DNA from: Nannocystis bainbridge
GTDB taxonomy: Bacteria; Myxococcota_A; Polyangia; Nannocystales; Nannocystaceae
Direction: 5' to 3'
DNA length: 64,000 nucleotides
Assembly: GCF_028368995.1 (NCBI RefSeq)
Contig: NZ_JAQNDL010000001.1
Span: 248,001-312,000, forward strand
Shown here: in pieces, positions 53,414 to 62,226 of the stretch
Layout of the letters: each line of letters starts with the position of its first letter
Position numbering within the stretch: the stretch's first letter is position 1
Position numbers and translations under genes: made by a program
The notes under the pieces: model-generated
Seen by the model: the letters and a program-made list of their open reading frames with translations, nothing else
Database searches by the model: none
What the model was told of the DNA's origin: nothing

Positions 53414-55765
53414 ATGGCGAACCAGGATCCTCGTACTCCTTCACGACCGACTGGGGCCCAGAGCCCGACGCGGTCCCTCTCCCAACGACTTCGTCCCTTC
53501 CTCCGCCGCGACCTCCGGTCGCGCACCGCCTCGGCCCTGGTCGCCGCGACCCTGATCAGCGGCCTGACATGGCTAGGGACCTCCGCGCTGACGCGCATGG
53601 ACAGCCCCGCCGCTCAGGACGTGCGCGTCGCCGTCGGCCTCGAGGACGCCTGGGCCGTGTGCGACGGCCCGCAGATGCCGCGCTGCAGCTTCGACGACCG
53701 CGAGCAGGCCGTCGTCGACCGCGAGTTCGCCGCGCAGCAGCGCGTGCGGATCGCCGTGCTCACCGAGCTGCGCGCCCGCGTCGACCAGGCCGTGCGCAAC
53801 CTCGACCGCGCCCAGTCGATCCTCAAGCGCGAGACCGTCGACCTGCGCGGCGACCTCCTCGGCGGGCGCAGCGACCTCCACGAGCTCCTGCTCTCGACCG
53901 TCGACCTCCGCCCGCTGACCACGCGTGACGAGGACCTGGCCCGCACCGCTGCGATCCAGGCCGCCGCCTTCGCGGTCGACGTCGACAACGGCAAGCTCGG
54001 CGAGCCCGCCGGTCCGCTGCTGCGCGAGATCGACGGCCAGCGCCGCCAGCTCGTCGCGCTCGGCGCCCGCATCGATCGCCTCGAGCGGCGCGACGGCCCC
54101 GTCGCCATCGACACCAACGGCACCGATCGCCAGGCGCTGTGGGCCGACCTCTTCAACAACGATCCGTACGGCGACGGCGGCCAGCTCGCCGGCTGGGTGC
54201 TGAGCTCGGGCGGCCTGCCGCACATCTCCAACACCCTCGTCAACCTCGCCAAGGGCGACCTGCGGACCCTCGCCGAGGCCGTGTTCAACCCCAGCGCCGC
54301 GCTGTGGCAGGGCGGCCTCGTCGACCCGATCGCCGAGTTCACCGCGCTGCAGAAGCCGTCGGTCCGCTACCGTTCGCCGGTGTCCGACAACCAGCGCGGC
54401 CAGCTGATCGGCTCCGTGCTGTTCGGCTTCGCCGCCTTCATGCTCCTGTTGGTCGGCCCGGTCGTCACCGCCACGCACACCGCCCGCGAGCGCGAGGCCG
54501 GCACCTTGCCGGTCCTGCGCATGACCGGCCTGTCCGCGGGTGACCTCGCCCTCGCCATGTCGGTCGGGCCCAACGTGTTCGCCATGGTCGCCGGCGCCCT
54601 GCTGCTGCTGCCCGCCCTGGCGCTGCTCGGCCTCACCGTCGGCTTCGGCCCGCTGCTGCTCCCGCTCGGCCTCCTCGTGCTCTTCACCGGCGCCACGCAC
54701 CTCACCGCGATCGGCCTCGGCGACGCGCTCGGTCAGCGGGTCAACGCCTTGCTCGTCGGCGCCTTGATGGCCGTCGGCATCGCCGGCGCCGGCCTCTTCG
54801 GCACCGCGCTCGTCGGTGCCAACATCGCCAGCGCCGGCCTCCTCCTCGGCCCCCTGCCCACCGTGCTCGGCGCGATCCTCGGCTTCACCGGCCTGCCCGG
54901 CTCCGCCGATCTCATGACCGCCGGCGACCCCGAGCTCGGCTCCTCCTTCCTCGCCTACGCCGTCGGCACGCAGGTCATGCTCGCCACGATCTGCCTGTTC
55001 AGCTGGCGCCGCCGCGTCGAGCAGGCCTGGGCCCCGCTGTTCCGCCCGGCCGAGGGCGTCGCGCTCGCGCTCGCGTGCGTCGGCTGCTCGGGCCTCACGC
55101 TGCTCGACCTCTCGTCGCGCACCAACACCCAGACCTTCGACGGCCTCAACCTCGTCACCTTCCTCGCCAGCGCCTTCTTGCTGCCGGTGCTCGGGTGGCT
55201 GCTGGTCGCCAGCCTGCGTCGCCCGGCCCGCGCCCACGCGGTGCCGAGCCACGTCGAGGCCCGCGGCGCCTTCCTGCGCTTCCAGGGCGTGCTGGCCGTC
55301 GCCATGCTCGTGGTCGGCTTCGCCTACAGCGCGGTGATGCAGCGCAACGGCCTCGCCGGCGAGCAGAGCGAGATCATGTACGCCACGCTGACGCAGGTCC
55401 TGCTGATCGCCGAGACCGCCGTCGCCACCTTGCTGCTCGCCTCGCGCAAGCGCGACGGCAAGCTCGGCATCGCCATGATGGGCGGCGCCCTGCTGCTCCT
55501 GCAGATCGTCTTCGCCGTGCTGGTCTACCGCCTCGAGGTCGACCACGTCGCCCTCACCCACAGCGCCGGCCTGCCGTTCCTCTACGGCATGAACGCCTCG
55601 CCCTACTGGATCGCCCTCATGATCCTCACCTGGGGCGCCGGCTTCGGCCTCATCCTCACTGCCCTGCTGCGTGAGCGCGACCAGGCCCGCGCCGCCGCGG
55701 CCGACGCCGACGAGCAGGCGGACGAGGACGCCGACGACGAGCGTCGCGGCCGCTGGCTCCACTGA
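53414..55765 (+). CDS. ABC-2-type membrane permease-like protein
   Basis: 783 residues. One N-terminal membrane helix (about 40-58) is followed by a 290-residue non-membrane region with helical, Arg-rich segments. A membrane domain of about 11 helices starts near residue 333. The block THTAREREAGTLPVLRMTGL is typical of ABC-2 exporter permeases, just after the second helix. The C-terminal tail is very acidic. No ATP-binding gene is adjacent, so the partner is elsewhere or the protein acts alone. ATG 53414 is the first ATG after the divergent pgm promoter; no Shine-Dalgarno is obvious. Confidence 0.7.
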   Translation: MANQDPRTPSRPTGAQSPTRSLSQRLRPFLRRDLRSRTASALVAATLISGLTWLGTSALTRMDSPAAQDVRVAVGLEDAWAVCDGPQMPRCSFDDREQAVVDREFAAQQRVRIAVLTELRARVDQAVRNLDRAQSILKRETVDLRGDLLGGRSDLHELLLSTVDLRPLTTRDEDLARTAAIQAAAFAVDVDNGKLGEPAGPLLREIDGQRRQLVALGARIDRLERRDGPVAIDTNGTDRQALWADLFNNDPYGDGGQLAGWVLSSGGLPHISNTLVNLAKGDLRTLAEAVFNPSAALWQGGLVDPIAEFTALQKPSVRYRSPVSDNQRGQLIGSVLFGFAAFMLLLVGPVVTATHTAREREAGTLPVLRMTGLSAGDLALAMSVGPNVFAMVAGALLLLPALALLGLTVGFGPLLLPLGLLVLFTGATHLTAIGLGDALGQRVNALLVGALMAVGIAGAGLFGTALVGANIASAGLLLGPLPTVLGAILGFTGLPGSADLMTAGDPELGSSFLAYAVGTQVMLATICLFSWRRRVEQAWAPLFRPAEGVALALACVGCSGLTLLDLSSRTNTQTFDGLNLVTFLASAFLLPVLGWLLVASLRRPARAHAVPSHVEARGAFLRFQGVLAVAMLVVGFAYSAVMQRNGLAGEQSEIMYATLTQVLLIAETAVATLLLASRKRDGKLGIAMMGGALLLLQIVFAVLVYRLEVDHVALTHSAGLPFLYGMNASPYWIALMILTWGAGFGLILTALLRERDQARAAAADADEQADEDADDERRGRWLH

Positions 55766-55777
55766 TCCCGCGTTCGC

Positions 55778-55807
55778 TTGAGTCTCGGGCGGCGGCAGGG
55801 CTATAAG
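55778..55807 (+). promoter_or_regulatory. Promoter candidate for speE
   Basis: TTGAGT (55778-55783), 18 bases, TATAAG (55802-55807). This is the most sigma-70-like pair noticed in the window. Transcription would start about 50 bases before the speE ATG. Confidence 0.5.
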
Positions 55808-55863
55808 GCCCGGCCTCCGCCCGGAGTCTTTTAAGAACCCCCGGACCTCTCGAGTCGCCCAAA

Positions 55864-56694
55864 ATGCCCTGGCTTTACGAGCACTACCACGACCTCTCCG
55901 CGATCGGCCTCCACGTCACCGACAAGGTCCACGAGGAGCAGAGCCCCTTCCAGCGCATCGAGGTCTACGACACCAAGGGCCACGGCCGCCTGCTCATGCT
56001 CGACGGCATGGTCATGCTGACCGAGCTCGACGAGTTCGTGTACCACGAGCTCATCAGCCACATCCCGCTGTGCATCCATCGCGACCCGCGGCGCGTGCTC
56101 GTCGTCGGCGGTGGCGACGGCGGCACCGTGCGCGAGGTGCTGCGGCACCCCGGCGTCGAGCAGGTCGTCCTGTGCGAGATCGACGAGCGAGTCACCCGCG
56201 TCTGCCAGCAGTGGATCCCCGCCGTCGCCGGGCGCCTCGAAGACCCGCGCGTCGAGCTCGTGTTCGCCGACGCCGTCGAGTACGTCCGCAACCATCCTGA
56301 CAGCTTCGACGCCATCCTCGTCGACAGCTCCGAGCCGATCGGTCCCGCCGCCGGCCTGTTCGGCGGGGCCTTCTTCGCCGACCTGCGCCGCGCCTTGCGT
56401 CCGGGCGGCATCATCAGCGCCCAGACCGAGTCGCCGTTTTACGCCGCCGACACCGTGCGCGGCGTCTTCAAGGAGCTGCGGGGCGTCTTCGCCGGCGTGC
56501 ACGCCTACTACGGCAGCATCCCCACCTACCCGAGCGGCTGCTGGACCTTCGCCCTCGCCGGTGACGACCTCCGCCTCGGCGATCTCGACGCCACCCGCCT
56601 CGCCGCCGTCGCTGGCCGCTACGTCGGCCCGAGCCTCGGCCTCGGCGCCTTCGCCTTGCCCGAGTTCGTGCGTCGCCTCGTTGAGGGCGACTGA
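55864..56694 (+). CDS. speE: Spermidine synthase
   Basis: Transfers an aminopropyl group from decarboxylated S-adenosylmethionine to putrescine. 276 residues, usual length. Blocks: PFQRIEVYDTKGHGRLLMLDG, EFVYHELISHIPLC, the nucleotide-binding VLVVGGGDGGTVREVL (about 79-94), CEIDERV, and the catalytic Asp in AILVDSSEPIGPA. YGSIPTYPSGCW near the end is also conserved. Start ATG at 55864 follows a plausible promoter. Single gene; no speD adjacent. Confidence 0.95.
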   Translation: MPWLYEHYHDLSAIGLHVTDKVHEEQSPFQRIEVYDTKGHGRLLMLDGMVMLTELDEFVYHELISHIPLCIHRDPRRVLVVGGGDGGTVREVLRHPGVEQVVLCEIDERVTRVCQQWIPAVAGRLEDPRVELVFADAVEYVRNHPDSFDAILVDSSEPIGPAAGLFGGAFFADLRRALRPGGIISAQTESPFYAADTVRGVFKELRGVFAGVHAYYGSIPTYPSGCWTFALAGDDLRLGDLDATRLAAVAGRYVGPSLGLGAFALPEFVRRLVEGD

Positions 56695-56771
56695 CACCAG
56701 CGAAAACGGGTGATCACACACACGCAGCGCGCGCCGCATCGCTGCAGAGGCCGTCTGGTACCGTCGCCACG

Positions 56772-58175
56772 ATGGCCCCTCAAAACGCGCGCACCCGTCT
56801 TTCCTGCCTCGTCCTGACGCTGCTCCTCGTGCCTGGATCGGCACTCGCGGACGGGCCTGACGACGTCGCCGCCGCCATCCCGATCACCTCGCCGTTCCAC
56901 CAGCCGCTGGTGTTCGGCGCCGACCTCGAGCAGCCGCCGCTGCCCGCCGGCGAGTGGATCGTGTTCACCAACTTCGACGGCGCCGACATGAACTTCTGCG
57001 GCTGGGGCAACAACGACCCGCAGGACAACTGCTCGACGATCTTCGACGGTCAGGTCCTGCCGTTCGGCGGCGACGCTGGCCGGCGCGCCGCCGTCGTCCA
57101 GGTCATGCGCAACGACCTCGGCAAGTTCAACATCCACGTCACCGACGTCCGCCCGGCCAGCGGCGACTACGACATGGAGATGATCGGCGACTGGAACCCT
57201 GCTCCGGGCGGCGGCTTCGCCGGCGTCGCGCCGAGCATCGACTGCTTCAACAGCGACGGCGGCGAGGTCAGCTTCACCCTCGACTACACCAGCTCGCCGA
57301 CCGGCATCGCCAAGGCCGTGTTGCAGGAGATCGCCCACACCTGGGGCCTCGAGCACGTCGAGTCGAAGTCCGACCTGCTCTACCCGACCACCCAGAGCGT
57401 GCCTGACCCGACCTACGTCGACGAGTGCTTCCGGATCGTCCGCCTCGACGACAACAACCAGCCGGTGCCCGAGAACAACATCGAGTGTCCCAACCAGCAC
57501 TCGCAGTTCTGCAACGGCAGCACCTTCCAGAACAGCTACCAGGAGCTGATGCAGATCTTCGGGCCCGGGTCGCCCGACCTCACCGCGCCGACGATCGACA
57601 TCACTGCCCCGGCCGAGGGCGCCGAGCTCGACGGCAAGTTCGACCTCACGCTCACTGCCGCCGACAACCAGTCGCCGCAGCAGCTCACGCTCACCCTCAA
57701 GATCGACGGCCCGAGCGCCACCGAGACCGACCCGACCGCCTGGCCCAGCCCCTCCGATCTGACCTTCCCGATCTCCGGCCTCGCGCCCGGCGAGTACACC
57801 GTCACCGCCACCGTCCACGACGAGGACAAGAACGAGGCGATCGACACCGTACACTTCACCATCAAGGGCGAGCCCGTCCCCGGCACCACCGGCGAGCCCG
57901 ACACCACCGGCGAGCCTGCCACCACCACGGGCGACGACAGCACCACCGGCGAAGCCCCCGACACCACCGGCGACGCGCCGACTACGAGCGACGGCAGCGG
58001 CGACCCGACCACCGGCGTCACCAGCGCGACTGGCGGCACCGACTCGGCCACCACCGGCGACCAGAGCGGCGGCGATGACGGCTGCGCCTGCCGATCGGAC
58101 CTCGCTCCGACCTCCGGCGCGCCCGCCCTGCTGCTCCTCCTCGGCCTCGCCCGCCGTCGCCGCCCCCGCTCGTAG
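56772..58175 (+). CDS. Secreted metalloprotease-like protein with MYXO-CTERM tail
   Basis: 467 residues. A signal peptide ends at about residue 27 (GSALA). The catalytic-like region has QEIAHTWGLEH (Gln185, Glu186, His189, His195): a metzincin zinc motif in which the first His is Gln. An Ig-like domain follows, then a Thr/Gly/Asp linker with repeated TTGE units. A MYXO-CTERM-type end has CACRSD, a hydrophobic stretch and RRRRPRS, the signal for surface anchoring in myxobacteria. A paralog follows at 58216. Whether it still binds zinc is open. A -10-like TACCGT (56759-56764) lies seven bases before the ATG. Confidence 0.8.
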   Translation: MAPQNARTRLSCLVLTLLLVPGSALADGPDDVAAAIPITSPFHQPLVFGADLEQPPLPAGEWIVFTNFDGADMNFCGWGNNDPQDNCSTIFDGQVLPFGGDAGRRAAVVQVMRNDLGKFNIHVTDVRPASGDYDMEMIGDWNPAPGGGFAGVAPSIDCFNSDGGEVSFTLDYTSSPTGIAKAVLQEIAHTWGLEHVESKSDLLYPTTQSVPDPTYVDECFRIVRLDDNNQPVPENNIECPNQHSQFCNGSTFQNSYQELMQIFGPGSPDLTAPTIDITAPAEGAELDGKFDLTLTAADNQSPQQLTLTLKIDGPSATETDPTAWPSPSDLTFPISGLAPGEYTVTATVHDEDKNEAIDTVHFTIKGEPVPGTTGEPDTTGEPATTTGDDSTTGEAPDTTGDAPTTSDGSGDPTTGVTSATGGTDSATTGDQSGGDDGCACRSDLAPTSGAPALLLLLGLARRRRPRS

Positions 58176-58215
58176 CCCCTGCGCCCGCGCGCCAAACCGC
58201 GTACCCTGACCGCCC

Positions 58216-59793
58216 GTGGACTTCGCCCTCGCCCCCGCCCTGCTCGCCGCGCTCGTCGGCGATCCGGGCGTGGCCGCGACCGCGGCGACCGCCGTCCGTC
58301 TACCTGTCCCGGTGGACATGTCTCAAAAGGCCAAGACCGGGACCGCCGAATCACATGTCCCCGCGGACATGTCCCAAAGCGCATCCGGAAGCCCCGCCCC
58401 CGAATCACATGTCCCCGCGGACATGTCCCCAGAAGCAGCCGGTAGAGACGCCGCCACCTCCTCACATGTCCCCGCGGACATGTCCCAAAACGCAGCCGGC
58501 AAAGCCGCCGCGCCCCCCGGCGGAGCACCTGCCCCCACGGACCTGTCCCCAAGCACAGCCGACCAGGAGACCCAGCTCGCGCTCCGCCCTCGCGCCTCCC
58601 GACCCGCCGCCGAGCCGCTGCGCCCCGGCGGCACCCCGCCGCTCGCCGCCCGCGGCCCCGACGCTCTCCCTGTCGAGCCCGGCACTCCGCACACCCTGTT
58701 CATCAACTTCGACGGCGCCGTCCTGCGGCGCGGCTGCGGCAACGACTCGCGCCACGACTGCAGCACCCTCGCCGACATGTTCGACGGCTACATCGGCCCG
58801 TTCGTCGGCACCGAGGCGCGGCGGGTCGCCATCATCGAGTCGGTGCGCAAGGACCTGCGAGAGATCGGCGTGCGCACCACCTGGCGGCGCCCGCCCGACG
58901 ATCCCGGCTACACCATGGTCCTCTACGGCGACATCGGCGCCCAGGACTTCGCCGGCATCGCCCCCTACATCGACTGCGGCAACCTGTGGGCCAACGACAC
59001 CTGCTTCGCCGGCGCCTTCAAGGGCTCCAACACCGGCGCCACCATCGTCTTGCAGGAAGCTGCGCACACCTGGGGCCTCGAGCACGTCAACAGCCCGTTC
59101 GACAACCTGCACCCGTTCGTCGAGGCGCCGACCCCGTACTTCCAGGATCAGTGCAACAAGATCGTCGCCAACACCGACCTCGTCGAGACCTCCGGCGTCT
59201 GCAACCTCGTGCACGAGATGTTCTGCGAGACCGGCTACCAGAACAGCTTCCAGGAGCTGCTCTATCTGTTCGGCCCGGCCCAGCCCGACATCACCGCCCC
59301 GACTCTGAAGCTCACCAGCCCGGCCGACGGCTCGTACCACGTGCTGCCGGTCGACCTGTCGCTCTACGGGGAGGTCGTCGACGATCTCGAGCCGCAGTTC
59401 TACGCCGTGGAGATCCAGCAAGCCGGTCAGACGCTGTTCAGCGACGAGGCGATTCGCGTCGACCTGCGGCTCAAGAACCCGCCGCCGGGCGAGTATGATC
59501 TGCTCGTCACCGTGCGCGACGAGGGCGGCAACGCCGGCAGCGATCGCGTGCGCTTCACGATCCTCCCCGAGGGCAGCGAAGACCCCGACAGCACCACCGG
59601 CGACGGCGACACCGGCAGCACCGGCGACACCGACGACACCAGCACCGGCGGCCTGTCCGAGACGCAAGGCTGCGACCTCGCCGTCGCCGCGGGAGGCCCT
59701 GCCTGGCTCCTCGGGCTCGCGCTCGTGCGTCGGCGCCGGCGATCACCCGCGGCCCGCCGCACCGCGCTGGCAACCCCGACCGCGCCGCGCTAA
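58216..59793 (+). CDS. Paralogous secreted metalloprotease-like protein carrying a hairpin-element array
   Basis: 525 residues. An N-terminal hydrophobic segment is followed by about 90 residues made largely of the repeated unit HVPADMS (58302-58548), encoded by dispersed hairpin elements. The rest parallels the preceding gene: LFINFDGAVLRRGCGNDS, QEAAHTWGLEH (Gln280 replacing the first zinc His, His284, His290), TGYQNSFQELLYLFGP, an Ig-like domain, Thr/Gly/Asp linker, and a MYXO-CTERM-like end (single Cys, WLLGLALVRRRRRS) followed by 14 residues. GTG 58216 has a -10-like TACCCT eight bases upstream. The array region is absent from the paralog, so it probably expanded after duplication. Confidence 0.78.
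   Translation: MDFALAPALLAALVGDPGVAATAATAVRLPVPVDMSQKAKTGTAESHVPADMSQSASGSPAPESHVPADMSPEAAGRDAATSSHVPADMSQNAAGKAAAPPGGAPAPTDLSPSTADQETQLALRPRASRPAAEPLRPGGTPPLAARGPDALPVEPGTPHTLFINFDGAVLRRGCGNDSRHDCSTLADMFDGYIGPFVGTEARRVAIIESVRKDLREIGVRTTWRRPPDDPGYTMVLYGDIGAQDFAGIAPYIDCGNLWANDTCFAGAFKGSNTGATIVLQEAAHTWGLEHVNSPFDNLHPFVEAPTPYFQDQCNKIVANTDLVETSGVCNLVHEMFCETGYQNSFQELLYLFGPAQPDITAPTLKLTSPADGSYHVLPVDLSLYGEVVDDLEPQFYAVEIQQAGQTLFSDEAIRVDLRLKNPPPGEYDLLVTVRDEGGNAGSDRVRFTILPEGSEDPDSTTGDGDTGSTGDTDDTSTGGLSETQGCDLAVAAGGPAWLLGLALVRRRRRSPAARRTALATPTAPR
58302..58548. repeat. In-frame array of five dispersed hairpin elements
   Basis: Copies at 58302-58323, 58352-58374, 58406-58428, 58463-58485 and 58526-58548. 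Copies 2-4 are identical 23-mers built on CATGTCC-CCGC-GGACATG; the first and last diverge (CCTGTCC, CCTGCCC). Start-to-start steps of 54, 57 and 63 bases (copies 2-5) are all multiples of three. Each identical copy encodes HVPADMS. Confidence 0.85.
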
Positions 59794-59803
59794 AGGAGAC
59801 CCC

Positions 59804-60547
59804 GTGACGCACCGCCTGCGCCTCGCCCCGTTCGCCCTCGTGCTCCTCGTCGCCTGTCCGCAAGCACAGGCGCCCGCGCCGACCCCGACCGTCGACGGCG
59901 CGCACCCGACCCCCGACGACCCGCGCGTCGTCGAGGTCGCCGGCGACCTCTACGCCGCCCAGAGCGCCCCCGTGACCACCCAGCCGCCCGAGGTCCCGCC
60001 CGCCAAGTCGCCCGGCACCGGCCGCCCCGACGAGACCAACGGCGTGTGCCGCCTCTACGCCCCCGAGCTGCCCGACCCCGCCTGCTGCGAGCACACCCTC
60101 GGCTTCGACAGCAAGGCCGCCGCCGAGATCTGCGGCCTGCAGGTCTACCTCGGCGAGTCGTTCCACAACAGCTGCGGCTTCTACTTCGTGCCCGAGCCCA
60201 ACAGCCCCGCCCAGTGGTTCCGGATCGCCACCATCCTCGGCGACACCCCGCAGAAGGCCGCCGAGGACAACCTCTACACCATGCGCCGCACCGACCCGAA
60301 CGTCACGGTCGAGCCCGTGCCCGACGTCCCCGGCGCCTTCTGGACCCGGCAAAACGAGTACCGCTGGGCCTTCCTGCCCGGCTGGTCGACGGTCCGCATG
60401 TTCGCCTGGAAGACCAGCAGCTGCAGCGACGAAAAGATCGGCGGCCTGCTGCGCCTCATCATCGCCGCCCCCGAGCAGGTCTCCGCGCCCCGCCGCGCCG
60501 GCCTGTTCCCGGTCGACGCCCCGCCACCGCCCGCGCCTGCCCCCTGA
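59804..60547 (+). CDS. Lipoprotein, unknown function
   Basis: 247 residues with a lipobox (LLVAC, about residue 17), a Pro-rich linker and a Cys-containing domain (GVCRLYAPELPDPACCEHTLG, CGLQVYLGESFHNSCGFYF) that looks disulfide-bonded. No family recognised. GTG 59804 has a good Shine-Dalgarno (AAAGGAGA, 59792-59799). It is close behind the MYXO-CTERM paralog (10 bases) and probably co-transcribed. Confidence 0.7.
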   Translation: MTHRLRLAPFALVLLVACPQAQAPAPTPTVDGAHPTPDDPRVVEVAGDLYAAQSAPVTTQPPEVPPAKSPGTGRPDETNGVCRLYAPELPDPACCEHTLGFDSKAAAEICGLQVYLGESFHNSCGFYFVPEPNSPAQWFRIATILGDTPQKAAEDNLYTMRRTDPNVTVEPVPDVPGAFWTRQNEYRWAFLPGWSTVRMFAWKTSSCSDEKIGGLLRLIIAAPEQVSAPRRAGLFPVDAPPPPAPAP

Positions 60548-60602
60548 GACATGTCCTGAGGGACAGGCGCCATCGCCACGACATGTCCCGAAGGACACGT
60601 CA
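60546..60602. repeat. Two dispersed hairpin elements, intergenic, convergent genes
   Basis: GACATGTCC-TGA-GGGACAGG and GACATGTCC-CGA-AGGACACGTC fill the space between the lipoprotein and the pyrophosphatase stops. Confidence 0.7.
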
Positions 60603-60613
60603 TCCGCGGCGCC

Positions 60614-61039
60614 TCAGCCCGCGCGCCAGCCGTCGAATCGCGTCGGCCCCGCGATCCCGCGCGCGGCCGCCAGCGCTCGCTTGCCGAGCGCGTATACGCG
60701 GAAGAACAGCTCGAGCCCGCCTCGCTGCGCCCGCGTCAGCGGCCCGGCGCTGAAGATCACCTTCGGGTCTTCCTGGCCCACGTCGATGAAGCCCACGATC
60801 GCCACCACTGCCAGCTCGACCTCCGCCCCCGCTGGCAGGCGGCGCCCCAGCACCACCGCGTCGAGCGGATCGCCGTCGCCCGACATGACCCCCGGGACAT
60901 GTCCGTAGTTGTAAGGGCACGGCAGCGGCGACACGAAGTCGATACTGCCGTCGCTGCGGCGCTTGACGAAGCTGAGGCGCGGGTACTCGATCGTCACCCG
61001 GCGGCGCGCCCCGATCTCCGGCAGGTCCATCGCCGACAT
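60614..61039 (-). CDS. ppa: Inorganic pyrophosphatase-like protein
   Basis: 141 residues, a little shorter than usual soluble family I enzymes (about 175). Signature: VTIEYPRLSFVKRRSDGSIDF, PCPYNYGHVPG and the metal-binding block SGDGDPLDAVVLGR, then VGQEDPKVIFSA. It would hydrolyse pyrophosphate to phosphate. The segment GHVPGVMSG coincides with a hairpin element (60882-60904) inside the otherwise conserved active-site region. ATG 61039 is used; ATG 61030 is also possible. It is convergent with the lipoprotein gene. Confidence 0.85.
   Translation of the reverse strand: MSAMDLPEIGARRRVTIEYPRLSFVKRRSDGSIDFVSPLPCPYNYGHVPGVMSGDGDPLDAVVLGRRLPAGAEVELAVVAIVGFIDVGQEDPKVIFSAGPLTRAQRGGLELFFRVYALGKRALAAARGIAGPTRFDGWRAG
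60882..60904. repeat. Dispersed hairpin element inside ppa
   Basis: GACATGACC-CCCGG-GACATGTCC; on the minus strand encodes GHVPGVMS next to the metal-binding DGDPLD. Confidence 0.45.
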
Positions 61040-61081
61040 CTACGCCAGCCTCGCCGCGCCCGCAACGGCGCGGTCCCCGTC

Positions 61082-61101
61082 CACCTGTCCCCAAGGACAC
61101 G
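61082..61101. repeat. Dispersed hairpin element, intergenic
   Basis: CACCTGTCC-CCAA-GGACACG, 43 bases upstream of the ppa start. Confidence 0.5.
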
Positions 61102-61227
61102 CGAGAATCGCCGCGGAGTTCGCCCGGCTCCGCCCATCGTCCCGTGACCACCGCGCCGACGTCGATCCCGGCGAGCCCATGCGGCAGACGAAGCGCTCAG
61201 CCGCCTCGGCCTCGCCTCGACGCTCGC

Positions 61228-62130
61228 TCAGAACTGCCCGAACGCCGTGATCCCGGCCCCACCGGCTCCGAACGTCGGCGCCGCGCGAGCCGCTCGCCGC
61301 TTGCGCTCCTGCACCCGGTCCGCGAACAGCAGGCTCGCCCCTGCCAGCAGGATCCCCGCACCCGCAGCCAGCGTCAGATAGCCCGCGTCGTGGTAGCTCG
61401 CCAGCGCCGCGTCCGAGCAGTCCGGCGTCGCCGTCGTGCACTCCGCGCGATACAGCAGCAGCCCCACCCCGACCGCCGAAGTCACCGCACCGCCGACCGA
61501 CACCCCGAAGCCCGCCGCCAGCAGCTCGAGCGACGGCTCCGACGGCGCCGCCCAGCTCGTCTGTCCCCGCCACTGACTCGGGCGCGGCGGCGGCAGCCGC
61601 TTCAGCGCCGGCGTCGGCGTCGGCGCGCTCGTCGGCGCAACCTCGCTCACCTCGTTCGCCTCGCTCGGCTTCGGGCTCACGAGCGGCGGTGGATCGGCGC
61701 ACACGTCCCGCCCCGCGGTCTGGCTGATCGCGCGCAGCTGTTGATCGATCCGGTCGGCCAGCCCCAGCGCCCGGCGTCGCAGCCGGATCGCCTCGGCCTT
61801 CTGCGGCCGCTCGAGATAGTCGCGCACCACTCCCGCCGCGCGGCACATCGAGCTCGTCTCGCCGTCGCGCGCATGAGCCTGCTCGTACGCCGCCACCGTG
61901 TCGCCGAGCACATTGAAGAGATCGCGGCTCGCTCGCCCGTCGAGCTCCGTCAGCCCGACATAGATCCGCTCGAAGCACGCCCCTGCCTCGCCGCTGCGGC
62001 CCTCCTTGCGCAGCGCCTGACAGCCCTCGTGATCGCGTCGCAGCGCCTCCGTGGCCGGGTTCGCCGCCGCGACCGGACCGCTCGCCAGCGCCACCGCGCA
62101 CGCCAGCGCCGTCGTCCTGCGCCTCGCCAT
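61228..62130 (-). CDS. Exported protein with two C-terminal membrane helices
   Basis: 300 residues. Signal peptide (RRTTALACAVALASGPVAA). The middle is helical with Cys residues (ALRKEGRSGEAGACFERI), a TPR-like feel. A Pro-rich linker and two hydrophobic helices (LAAGFGVSVGGAVTSAVGVG; YLTLAAGAGILLAGASLLFA) follow. No family recognised; this layout often accompanies myxobacterial kinases, and a kinase gene is divergent from it. ATG 62130 has a GATACT six bases upstream. Confidence 0.65.
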   Translation of the reverse strand: MARRRTTALACAVALASGPVAAANPATEALRRDHEGCQALRKEGRSGEAGACFERIYVGLTELDGRASRDLFNVLGDTVAAYEQAHARDGETSSMCRAAGVVRDYLERPQKAEAIRLRRRALGLADRIDQQLRAISQTAGRDVCADPPPLVSPKPSEANEVSEVAPTSAPTPTPALKRLPPPRPSQWRGQTSWAAPSEPSLELLAAGFGVSVGGAVTSAVGVGLLLYRAECTTATPDCSDAALASYHDAGYLTLAAGAGILLAGASLLFADRVQERKRRAARAAPTFGAGGAGITAFGQF

Positions 62131-62226
62131 CCCTGCAGTATCGGCCACTTCGGCCTCGCGGACAGCGGTCGCTTCCGCGCCTTCAGGATGCGCCGGCGCC
62201 GCCGCGCACACCTTTATACTCGCCGC
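62131..62226. promoter_or_regulatory. Divergent promoter region with start-proximal -10 elements
   Basis: TATACT (62215-62220) is six bases before the kinase ATG. GATACT (62137-62142, minus strand) is six bases before the divergent ATG. Both transcripts would start at or next to their first codon. Confidence 0.5.

Noticed and set aside
58302..58548. CRISPR-like spaced repeats
   Set aside because: Repeats are 23-base palindromes with spacers of 31-40 bases, lie in frame in a conserved gene and belong to a dispersed family; no cas genes.
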